From: Shouchella shacheensis
Lineage (GTDB): Bacteria > Bacillota > Bacilli > Bacillales > Bacillaceae_D
Reading direction: 5' to 3'
Length of the DNA stretch: 64,000 nt
Assembly (NCBI RefSeq): GCF_001484965.1
Contig: NZ_LLYY01000010.1
Location: forward strand, 1 to 64,000
In this document: positions 57,022 to 64,000 of the stretch, in pieces
How the letters are laid out: every line of letters begins with the position of its first letter
Numbering within the stretch: position 1 is the first letter of the stretch
Position numbers and translations under genes: made by a program
The notes under the pieces: model-generated
Databases searched by the model: none
The model's input: only the letters and a program-made list of their open reading frames with translations
What the model was told of the DNA's origin: nothing

Positions 57022-57054
57022 TAAAACAGGCTCTAAACAGAGCCTGTTTTTTTA
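57022..57054 (+). terminator. cspB terminator
   Basis: AAACAGGCTCT / AGAGCCTGTTT stem with AAAC loop and a run of seven T. Confidence 0.88.
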
Positions 57055-57139
57055 TGTGTATAAACTCAACATCTCCCCTACTAATCAACGTGTTTATGTT
57101 TTATCAGCCTTTCGGTCCAAAGCAGGTCTCCCCTTTCCA

Positions 57140-58141
57140 TCACCCTAATTGCAAGAGATAGATGAGCCCGAACCCAACCCCTGCTAACACAACGCTCCCC
57201 AAACATGCGGCATAGAAAACATTAAGCCCTACTTTCTTAAATACAGCCAGTTCGACATTTAAGCCTAATCCAGCCATCGCCATTGCAAGCAATAGGTACG
57301 AAACTGTTACCAATACGCTCACCATCGCCTCGGGCAAACTCCCCGTTGTGTTCAGCGCGCTCATGGCAAGAAAGCCAAAAATAAACCAAGGAACAGGCAG
57401 CATTTTTAGCGAAAAGTCGTTCTCTTCTTTGGTTCTGTTCTCTTTCTTTTTCACATAGAGACCAATTAGAACCGCAACAGGTACAAGGAGTGCGACTCGT
57501 GTTAATTTAACAACGATGGCCATGTCTTCGGATTCTGTCCCACCTGCTGAAGATGCGGCGATTGCATGGGCAATTTCGTGCAGTGTTCCCCCTGAAAGAA
57601 TTCCAAACTCATGCGGAGTTAGTGGCAGGATTGGATACAGTAGCGCATAGAGGATGGTAAACGATGTTCCGAGAACAGCGATGACTGCAACGCTGACAGC
57701 CGTTATCGTTTCCTTTGCTTTGACAAGAGGGGCAATCGCGACAATGGCCGCTGCTCCACAAATGGCTGTCCCGCATGCTGTTAGGAGGCTCAATGTCTTA
57801 CCCACGTTCAACCACCTTGCCAGCGCATATACGACCGCTAGCGTCATGGCAAGCAGAAGGCCCGCATACAAAAAGACATTCAACCCTGCAGCATAAATAT
57901 CGGCCAAGTTTAACCTCAACCCTAATAAGATGATGCCAAGGCGTAATACCTTCTTGCTGGAAAACTCAATGCCGCTTCTATACTCGGCTTTCACATTCAT
58001 TGTATGGTTCCATATAACGCCGAGAACGATCGCCAACACAAGCTGCCCCACAACATCAAAATACGGGAGTTGGGCTAGTAAAGCAGCAACACTAGCGATG
58101 ATAAGCGTAATCAATATCCCGATATAAAATGAGCGATTCAT
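57140..58141 (-). CDS. YeiH-type (UPF0324) putative sulfate/sulfite exporter
   Basis: 333-residue membrane protein of about 10-11 helices. Family motifs are NHTMNVKAEYRSGIEFSSKK, LLGLRLNL and the core LTACGTAICGAAAIVAIAP, plus GTLHEIAHAIAA. YeiH homologues sit beside a CysL/YeiE-type LysR regulator and are linked to sulfite handling, as here. The ATG has AGGAGG upstream; the 9-codon longer frame is ignored. Confidence 0.87.
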   Translation of the reverse strand: MNRSFYIGILITLIIASVAALLAQLPYFDVVGQLVLAIVLGVIWNHTMNVKAEYRSGIEFSSKKVLRLGIILLGLRLNLADIYAAGLNVFLYAGLLLAMTLAVVYALARWLNVGKTLSLLTACGTAICGAAAIVAIAPLVKAKETITAVSVAVIAVLGTSFTILYALLYPILPLTPHEFGILSGGTLHEIAHAIAASSAGGTESEDMAIVVKLTRVALLVPVAVLIGLYVKKKENRTKEENDFSLKMLPVPWFIFGFLAMSALNTTGSLPEAMVSVLVTVSYLLLAMAMAGLGLNVELAVFKKVGLNVFYAACLGSVVLAGVGFGLIYLLQLG

Positions 58142-58245
58142 GGTATTTCCTCCTAGCGCTTTAAGCATACGCCTTCTGTTTCTATTTGTTAAATAAATAT
58201 ATATAATGATATTTATATAAAAAATTAATAATTGAGGTGTAAGAG

Positions 58246-59109
58246 ATGCATATGGAAGAACTAGAGACGTTTGTGACTTTGGTGCGTGAGAAGAATTTTA
58301 CAAGAACCGCTGCGAAACGAGCATTGTCTCAGCCCACAGTAAGCGTACATATCAAAAACCTAGAAAGGGAATTTTCAACCGCCTTCATTAAACGGACAAC
58401 AAAGCATGTTAGTCTGACACCCGAGGGAGAACTTTTTTATGACCAAGCCTTGCAAATGAGGGCCTTATATAAGAACCTTCAAGAAACCCTTTATCAGAAA
58501 AAGCAGCAAGCATCTGGACTCATTCGCATTGGAGCAAGCTTTACGATCGGCGAATACTTGCTGCCAAAGATTATCGCAAATCTGCATGCCTCTCATGAGC
58601 AGTTGGATTTCCATATTACAATTGGCAATACAGATGCGATGATTGAGGCTGTACGCCGCTTAGACGTTGACATCAGTCTAGTTGAAGGGCATAGTCACTC
58701 CAGAGACGTGATTCAGACATCGTTTCAGCAAGATCGTCTGGTCATTGTCCGCTCTCCTTTGTTTAAAAAACCTATTGATACGTTGGAGGATCTGCACGAT
58801 CAGATGTGGGTTATCCGTGAAGAAGGATCAGGTACACGGCAATCGTTTGACCACTTAATTGCAGCTAACGCGATTCGTGTAGGCTCTAGATTTACATTTA
58901 GTTCCACACAAGGCATAAAGGGAAGCGTCAGCAGTGGAATGGGGCTCGCCTTGCTTTCAGAGGCAGCGATTCAGGAAGAACTGCATCACGGGACGCTCGA
59001 AATCGTCCCCGTCGAGGGGTTGTACGAAAAACGTGCTTTCTCTTATGTGTTAACGAAAGGAACCAAGCCAAGTAGAAATATTGAGTTGCTTTTAGATTAT
59101 TTGCTTTAA
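58246..59109 (+). CDS. LysR-family regulator (CysL/YeiE-like)
   Basis: 287 residues: N-terminal winged HTH (ELETFVTLVREKNFTRTAAK and SQPTVSVHIKNLE) and a type-2 periplasmic-binding-like effector domain (LIRIGASFTIGEYLLPKII, WVIREEGSGTRQSFD). It is divergent from the YeiH-type exporter with about 100 bases between, the classic LysR arrangement, so it probably activates that gene in response to a sulfur compound. RBS GAGGTG. Confidence 0.9.
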   Translation: MHMEELETFVTLVREKNFTRTAAKRALSQPTVSVHIKNLEREFSTAFIKRTTKHVSLTPEGELFYDQALQMRALYKNLQETLYQKKQQASGLIRIGASFTIGEYLLPKIIANLHASHEQLDFHITIGNTDAMIEAVRRLDVDISLVEGHSHSRDVIQTSFQQDRLVIVRSPLFKKPIDTLEDLHDQMWVIREEGSGTRQSFDHLIAANAIRVGSRFTFSSTQGIKGSVSSGMGLALLSEAAIQEELHHGTLEIVPVEGLYEKRAFSYVLTKGTKPSRNIELLLDYLL

Positions 59110-59211
59110 GGAGGTACGCTAGAAAGCTTCACTAGAGAAAAAGGGGGGTGCTTTGCTTCATGAGAGCATAGATGTAACATTATGACAACAACTTAAAAAT
59201 AAGGAGGACTA

Positions 59212-59340
59212 ATGACAACAAGAGAAGAAAGAAAGCGAAGAACATATGGTCACATCACGGATTGGGTATTTACTATTGGAGAAAGTTTGCTCTTTCTTCC
59301 GAGAGTGGCTATTTCTTTCTTCCGAATGCTTTTTCACTAG
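59212..59340 (+). CDS. Small 42-residue protein, hypothetical
   Basis: A strong AAGGAGG lies four bases before ATG. The basic N-terminus (MTTREERKRRTYGHITDWVF) is followed by a hydrophobic amphipathic segment (TIGESLLFLPRVAISFFRML) that could lie on the membrane. It ends in TAG, and a strong terminator follows 50 bases on. No family recognised, yet the expression signals are good. Confidence 0.6.
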   Translation: MTTREERKRRTYGHITDWVFTIGESLLFLPRVAISFFRMLFH

Positions 59341-59391
59341 TTTTTTTGGACAGCCATTTCAACGAGCATACAAAAACTGCAACCCCGCACC

Positions 59392-59427
59392 TAAAGCAAC
59401 CAAGCCCCTTCGGCTTGGTTGCTTTCC
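59392..59427. terminator. Bidirectional terminator
   Basis: AAAGCAACCAAGCC and GGCTTGGTTGCTTT form a perfect 14-base stem around CCTTC. It separates the plus-strand small gene from the minus-strand glcF. Confidence 0.8.
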
Positions 59428-59430
59428 CTA

Positions 59431-60768
59431 TCACTCCTCCATCGCTTCCATCAACAGATCGACAATATGCACCGCACGCACGTTCTCTGTCAAGCCTTCT
59501 CGCTCAATGCCCAGCTTCATTTGCAGCAGGCAGCCGGGATTGGCCGTCACAACCGTATGCGCGTTGGTCGCTTTCACTTTTTCCATCTTTGTATCAAGAA
59601 TTCTCATCGACATCTCGGATTCGACGATGTTGTAGATGCCCGCCGAGCCGCAGCACCCTTCCGCGTTCTCCATTTCTTGAAGCGTTGCACCTGCAATTGC
59701 AGCCATAAGCGTTCGTGGCGCGTCATTCGTGTGCATAGCGTTCTTAAGGTGGCAGGAATCCTGGTACGTAATCGTCTGCGGCTCAACATTTAATCGAACG
59801 CGCGTGTGAAAATCGAGCTCGAACAAAATTTGCGTAATGTCCTTAATTCTTGCTGTGAATGCTTTGGCGCGTTCCGCGTATTCGGGGTCATCTTTAAGAA
59901 GATGATCGTAGTCCATCAGAAATGCCCCGCAGCCGCCAGCGTTTGTAATGATGTACTCAGCCCCGGTGGCTTCAAAGGCGTCGATATTCCGTTTGGCTAG
60001 CTTGGTGGCGCCGCCCTTCTCGCCGCTATGCCCGTGGAGCGCACCGCAGCAATTCTGATTATCAGGGATGACGACGTCGCAGCCCGCTTTTTGTAGCAAT
60101 GCGAGGGTGGCATTGTTCGTCTCAAGAAACATCGTATCCATTAAGCAACCGGAGAAAAAGGCGACAGTTGCCGCTTTCTCTTCTGCAAGGAAGGTCTCGC
60201 TCCTCGCACGCGCTTTTCGCTCTTTGCGCGTTGGCACGATCGGCAACGCCCGCTCCATCGCCTGCATGCTTTCTGGGAAGAGTTTCATAAATCCAATCTT
60301 CCGTGCGACGTTCTGCAGACCGCTTCTCTGATATAGACCTAGGAGGTTGACGGCTCCTTCCATGCGTCCTTGATGCGGAAAGAGACCATTGAACACCGTT
60401 TTGCGCATCGCTTTGATTGGCAAGGAGTGCTCGTTGTGGTCGTTGAAAATGGCTCGCGCTTCTTCCAGTAGATGCCCATACTGTACACCTGCCGGACAGA
60501 CGGGCTCGCAGGCACGGCAACCGAGGCAGAGATCGAGCGAGCGTTCCACATCATCATCAGGAGAAATGAGCCCGTCGTGTACTGCTTTCATGAGGGCAAT
60601 CCTTCCTCTTGGCGACTGAGATTCATCGAAGCCGGTTTCAATATACGTCGGGCAGTGGGGCAGGCAAAAACCACACTGCATGCAGTTGAGGAGCTCGGTT
60701 TCATCCATGCGCTCAGCGAAGGACGTCTGGATAGCTTCCTCCCTTTTGGTCATTGTCGCTTTTGTCAT
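59431..60768 (-). CDS. glcF: Glycolate oxidase iron-sulfur subunit
   Basis: 445 residues. Two 4Fe-4S motifs are at the N-terminus (CMQCGFCLPHCPTY and CLGCRACEPVCPAG), followed by two CCG domains (GCLMDTMF...NCCGALHGHSG and SCHLKNAM...GCCGSAGIYN). It passes electrons from the GlcD flavin to the membrane. Overlaps glcD by 4 bases (ATGA). The Bacillus subtilis homologue is YsfD. Confidence 0.95.
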   Translation of the reverse strand: MTKATMTKREEAIQTSFAERMDETELLNCMQCGFCLPHCPTYIETGFDESQSPRGRIALMKAVHDGLISPDDDVERSLDLCLGCRACEPVCPAGVQYGHLLEEARAIFNDHNEHSLPIKAMRKTVFNGLFPHQGRMEGAVNLLGLYQRSGLQNVARKIGFMKLFPESMQAMERALPIVPTRKERKARARSETFLAEEKAATVAFFSGCLMDTMFLETNNATLALLQKAGCDVVIPDNQNCCGALHGHSGEKGGATKLAKRNIDAFEATGAEYIITNAGGCGAFLMDYDHLLKDDPEYAERAKAFTARIKDITQILFELDFHTRVRLNVEPQTITYQDSCHLKNAMHTNDAPRTLMAAIAGATLQEMENAEGCCGSAGIYNIVESEMSMRILDTKMEKVKATNAHTVVTANPGCLLQMKLGIEREGLTENVRAVHIVDLLMEAMEE

Positions 60769-62177
60769 TTCGTCACCACCACTCGTTTTCGCGATTCCTT
60801 GGCAAAGATCTTGCCCGGGTTCATGATGTTATGCGGGTCGAAGGCTTCCTTGATCGCTTTCATGATCGCGACTCCCTCCTCGCCTAGCTTCCATTCGAGG
60901 TACGGAGCTTTCATGACGCCGACGCCATGTTCGCCCGTGATTGTTCCGCCGAGTTCAATCGCCTTGTCAAAAATCGCCGCAAGCGCTTCCTCGACGCGAT
61001 GCATTTCTTCTTCGTCGCGCACGTCAGTCAGGCAGGTTGGATGGAGGTTGCCGTCCCCTGCGTGCCCAAAGGTACAGATCGTAACCTCATACGTCCTCGC
61101 AATTTCATTGATGGCTTTGACCATACTCGCGATTTCCGAGCGTGGCACTGTGGCGTCTTCAAGAATGGTCGTCGGCTTCAGGCGGGCGAGTGCGGAGAGA
61201 GCAGAGCGACGGGCCGCCGTCAATGCCTCGGCTTCTTGTGCTGATGATGCAATTTGAGCGGAAAGGGCGTTCTCTTGCAGGCAAATCTCCGCAATTCGTT
61301 TCATATCACGCTCAACAATCTCTGCAGGCCCGTCTTGCTCAATCAAGAGCACGGCCTCAACGTCGGTCGGCAATCCCACCCTGGCAAAATCCTCTACCGC
61401 AGCAATCGTCGGCCTATCAAGGAATTCAAGGGTAACAGGGATCATTTTCGCTGCAATGATTTTAGACACGGAGCGAGCGGCGGCGTCCATATCTTCATAG
61501 AGCGCTAGCATGGTCTGCTTCGCTTCCGGCATCGGAACGAGCTTAAGCGTTGCTTCCGTGATGACAGCAAGCGTTCCCTCGGAGCCGGTGAGTAAACGAG
61601 TGAGATCGTAGCCAGCAACGTCCTTTGCGAGCTTGCCCCCGGTGCGAATGATCTCGCCACCGGGGAGGACGGCCTCAAGCCCCAGCACATAATCCCGAGT
61701 GACGCCATATTTCAGGCCGCGAAGTCCTCCCGAGTTTTCATTAATATTGCCGCCAATTGTGGAGATCTTCATCGAGCTCGGATCAGGTGGATAAAAAAGC
61801 CCGTGTGCCTCTACAGCATGAATCATATCGAGTGTCACGACACCCGGCTGTACAGTTACGGTTAAATTCTCTTGGTCGATATCAAGGATACGGTTCATGT
61901 GTTTGAAAAGCAGCACGATGCCCCCTTCTGTCGGCACAGTGCCTGCGCATAAATTCGTGCCAGAGCCCCGCGGGACGATGGGGACGCGCTCTTCTCGGCA
62001 AACGCTTACAACCTCAGCCACTTCTTCTGTCGTGCGTGGTGCAACGACCGCGTCCGGCATTGACTGGAAGTTCGGGGTCGCGTCGTACGAATAGACGAGT
62101 CGGCCCGCTGAAGAGTCGTCGACGTTCTCGGCTCCAACTACGCGTGCGAGTTTCTTTTTACTGGACGCTGTTAGCAT
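60765..62177 (-). CDS. glcD: Glycolate oxidase FAD-binding subunit
   Basis: 470-residue FAD_binding_4 flavoprotein that oxidises glycolate (or D-lactate-like 2-hydroxy acids) to the keto acid. Motifs: VPRGSGTNLCAG and GGNINENSGGLRGLKYGVTR for FAD, and CTFGHAGDGNLHPTCL, TGEHGVGVMKAPYLE at the C-terminal catalytic part. RBS AAGGTG. Partner of glcF downstream and a CdaR regulator upstream, as in the Bacillus ysfBCD locus. Confidence 0.95.
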   Translation of the reverse strand: MLTASSKKKLARVVGAENVDDSSAGRLVYSYDATPNFQSMPDAVVAPRTTEEVAEVVSVCREERVPIVPRGSGTNLCAGTVPTEGGIVLLFKHMNRILDIDQENLTVTVQPGVVTLDMIHAVEAHGLFYPPDPSSMKISTIGGNINENSGGLRGLKYGVTRDYVLGLEAVLPGGEIIRTGGKLAKDVAGYDLTRLLTGSEGTLAVITEATLKLVPMPEAKQTMLALYEDMDAAARSVSKIIAAKMIPVTLEFLDRPTIAAVEDFARVGLPTDVEAVLLIEQDGPAEIVERDMKRIAEICLQENALSAQIASSAQEAEALTAARRSALSALARLKPTTILEDATVPRSEIASMVKAINEIARTYEVTICTFGHAGDGNLHPTCLTDVRDEEEMHRVEEALAAIFDKAIELGGTITGEHGVGVMKAPYLEWKLGEEGVAIMKAIKEAFDPHNIMNPGKIFAKESRKRVVVTK

Positions 62178-62255
62178 CGCTATTCACCTTCTTCTTTTTT
62201 CTATAGTAAGAATACTGGATGAAACGTCCAATTTCTATAGATGAAGATGCAAAAT

Positions 62256-63386
62256 TCACGTTTTTTCTACCGTTAGAATTGGAGGATCCTCCAAAAACGA
62301 AAGCGCAAGATAGAGATTCATCACATCGGGGAAATGCTTCATATCGAGGCGCGTTAGCTTCTCCAACTTTTTGATGCGGTAATGAAGTGTATTGATATGG
62401 ATGTGCAGACTGGCAGCCGTGGATTTCAAAGACTGGTTTTGACGGAAATACTCGGCAAATGTTCGTACGAGCTCATCGTTCTCTGAAACGTTGCCAAGAA
62501 TTCGCCTAACAAACTCCCTCTTGGTTGCAGCGTTCACTTCTTCGAGGCATAAATCTAGCCGCAAATCTTCCTCAAAGACGATGCCTCCCTCTTTTCGCGC
62601 GAGGGCTAGCGCCAATTCGGCCTGTTCATATCCCTTCTGTATCTCTGCACTTTCTACCACTTGGCCAACCCCGGCCGTGAACGTCGATTCCCATGACTCT
62701 TTCGTGTATGATTGGAGCCGAGCAAGTTTTCGTTCAATCGCTCCCCGGCTTTCCTCGTCCGACACGCAATGCACAAGAAGCAGCCGCCCGTCGCCCCAAG
62801 GAATGAAAATGTCCTCTTCATATGCATCGTTCCAGAGATGCGTCCATGGCCAAACCCCCTGAAACGCGAGATCCTGCTGCTTGGAAACAGCAAGTAGTAT
62901 CACTCGCCTCAGGGGGTGAAGATCAATATTCAGGACATCGGCCCGTTCTGCAAGCGTCCCGTCCTCCCAGTCTGCATACAACCAATCAAACACAAATGCC
63001 TCAAGCATTCTGGAACGCCACTGCATTTGTTCGGAGTAGTAGCTTTCCCGAATGAGCAGCTCGGTCATTTTTCGGAGCAATTCGCCGTAAGGAAGAGTTT
63101 GCTCAGGCTCGCCTGTAATTCCGATGACGGCAATAACTTGATTCAAAAAGAATACAGGCAAATTGAGCCCCGGCTTCACGCCTGCTAGACGGTGCTCCTC
63201 TTCCCGCGTGATCAGACGCTGTTGCTTTTGAGCCACGCACAGCAACGCCCCTTCATGGAAGGTTCCAATTCGTTCCTTTTCCGTGCTGGCAATAATCTCG
63301 CCGTCGACGTTTACGATGATCATGTCTTCATCGAGCAGCTTTTCAACTTCTGATATGATTTTTGTTGCTAATGCGTCTGTGATCAA
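62256..63386 (-). CDS. CdaR-family regulator of the glycolate operon
   Basis: 376 residues: N-terminal diacid-recognition domain (ATKIISEVEKLLDEDMIIVN, then GIKP-like GVKPGLNLPVFF), GGDEF-like middle region and C-terminal PucR-type HTH (SLKSTAASLHIHINTLHYRI). Such proteins activate sugar-diacid or glycolate genes; the Bacillus YsfB homologue precedes ysfCD just like this gene precedes glcDF. The start is TTG with GGAGAG upstream. Confidence 0.88.
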   Translation of the reverse strand: MITDALATKIISEVEKLLDEDMIIVNVDGEIIASTEKERIGTFHEGALLCVAQKQQRLITREEEHRLAGVKPGLNLPVFFLNQVIAVIGITGEPEQTLPYGELLRKMTELLIRESYYSEQMQWRSRMLEAFVFDWLYADWEDGTLAERADVLNIDLHPLRRVILLAVSKQQDLAFQGVWPWTHLWNDAYEEDIFIPWGDGRLLLVHCVSDEESRGAIERKLARLQSYTKESWESTFTAGVGQVVESAEIQKGYEQAELALALARKEGGIVFEEDLRLDLCLEEVNAATKREFVRRILGNVSENDELVRTFAEYFRQNQSLKSTAASLHIHINTLHYRIKKLEKLTRLDMKHFPDVMNLYLALSFLEDPPILTVEKT

Positions 63387-63524
63387 AATGGACTCTCCTC
63401 GAATGGAATTGTTGCCCTCTCGGCCAGCTTGTGGGATTCTTGAATGGCAAAAGAGACCCTAAGTTCGGGAACGTATATTTCCTGCACCCTCTAAAAAAGA
63501 ACACGCGTCTGTTTACCCTCCGAT

Positions 63525-63812
63525 TCATTTAACCATTCGCTTCATGACATCCATCAGTTCTTGAATCGCTTCATCTTTATTGCCTTCCTTGATGGCGTTG
63601 GCCACACAATGATGGGTGTGGTCCTCCATCAAGGCGAGACTCACTTTGTTCATGGCGGACTGAATCGCTGTAATCTGGTGCAAGATGTCCACGCAATATT
63701 TATCCTCATCGATCATCTTATGCACCCCTCGCACTTGACCCTCAATTCGTTTCAAGCGATTTAACAGCTGCTGCTTATTGGGCTGGACGGTGCCTTTTTC
63801 ATGATTAGACAT
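63525..63812 (-). CDS. csoR: Copper-sensing repressor CsoR
   Basis: 95-residue all-helical metal-sensing repressor. The Cu(I) ligands Cys40, His65 and Cys69 are present with the spacing of the Bacillus subtilis protein (Cys45, His70, Cys74), so it should sense Cu(I) rather than formaldehyde. The ATG has GAGGAGG upstream. Unusually the frame is open upstream and continues into the copper ATPase end, so csoR is downstream of copA rather than ahead of it. Confidence 0.93.
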   Translation of the reverse strand: MSNHEKGTVQPNKQQLLNRLKRIEGQVRGVHKMIDEDKYCVDILHQITAIQSAMNKVSLALMEDHTHHCVANAIKEGNKDEAIQELMDVMKRMVK

Positions 63813-64000
63813 ACCTATTCCTTCCTCCTCGTAGTTTGTTCGATATTTTATTCTAAGACATAGTGCAAAGCATTCAACGACCGAGCTGAACGTCATCGCC
63901 GCTCCTGCAATCCACGGGGCGAGAAATCCAGCTGCCACAAATGGAGTCGCCGTTGTATTGTAATCGAAGGCAAAGAACAGATTCTGCTTGAAGTTGGCCA
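63813..64000 (-). CDS. copA: Copper P-type ATPase C-terminus, cut by window edge
   Basis: Minus-strand codons from the window edge read [20 protein letters not shown], then [17 protein letters not shown], the last two membrane helices of CopA-type ATPases. No stop codon is found before the csoR ATG: the frame runs on through [10 protein letters not shown] into csoR. Either the copA stop is lost, giving a CopA-CsoR fusion in addition to CsoR made from its own ribosome binding site, or a short frame error hides a stop. Confidence 0.82.

Noticed and set aside
57486-57499. ACAAGGAGTGCGAC within the YeiH-type gene, identical to 14 bases of the CRISPR repeat
   Set aside because: It is part of a well-conserved coding sequence and lies alone, with no flanking repeat or spacer; a chance match.

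Overview
The window looks like a chromosomal segment of a low-to-medium GC Firmicute of the Bacillaceae, most likely an alkaliphilic or halotolerant Bacillus relative (Shouchella/Alkalihalobacillus-like). Support comes from the strong AAGGAGG-type ribosome binding sites, frequent GTG/TTG starts, a YjcZ-type sporulation peptide, a YisL homologue, a T-box leader, Bacillus-type roc, rbs and ysfBCD-like operons, and very acidic exported proteins (RbsB and the betaine-binding protein). No rRNA or tRNA gene was seen.

Layout. 0.5-4.6 kb: sucrose PTS/hydrolase genes under a LacI-type repressor with GGAACCGGTTCC operators. 4.7-8.5 kb: an amidohydrolase with a membrane protein, plus small genes. 8.7-14.5 kb: a complete ribose operon rbsRKDACB with a clear promoter and operator. 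14.5-17.2 kb: small ORFs, a T-box leader controlling an MFS transporter, and an acyl-CoA dehydrogenase fragment. 17.3-22 kb: a four-carbon sugar acid (D-threonate/erythronate type) cluster of DeoR regulator, DUF1537 kinase, PdxA2-type dehydrogenase and GntP permease. 22.1-36.2 kb: a decayed IS200/IS605 transposase next to a very large type I-C CRISPR array (80 intact repeats plus one degenerate terminal repeat by my count) and a complete cas3-cas5-cas8c-cas7-cas4-cas1-cas2 operon, all read on the minus strand. 36.5-50 kb: housekeeping and accessory genes (repetitive DUF6944-like protein, two metallo-beta-lactamase-fold hydrolases, Nudix, DCC protein, TatAC, thioesterase, cytochrome c, quinone reductase, GNAT, YisL, alpha/beta hydrolase, betaine-binding lipoprotein, IlvD). 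50-59 kb: a GMC oxidoreductase with a frameshifted partner, arginase/ornithine aminotransferase, a glycine-oxidase-like enzyme, a cold shock protein, and a YeiH-type exporter with a divergent LysR regulator. 59-64 kb: glycolate oxidase glcDF with a CdaR regulator, then csoR, which is read in frame with the 3' end of a copper P-type ATPase cut by the window edge.

How genes work together. The sugar clusters each pair uptake, phosphorylation or hydrolysis with a local repressor. In the CRISPR locus, the spacers themselves carry information: two distant spacers differ only at synonymous codon positions of one peptide, one spacer is present in three tandem copies, and one encodes a zinc-ribbon-like peptide resembling TnpB. 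The most unusual observations are those spacers, the T-box on an MFS transporter, the copA-csoR in-frame junction, and several gene fossils (TnpA, acyl-CoA dehydrogenase, FetB-like permease). I found no wholly new multi-gene system that I can defend.
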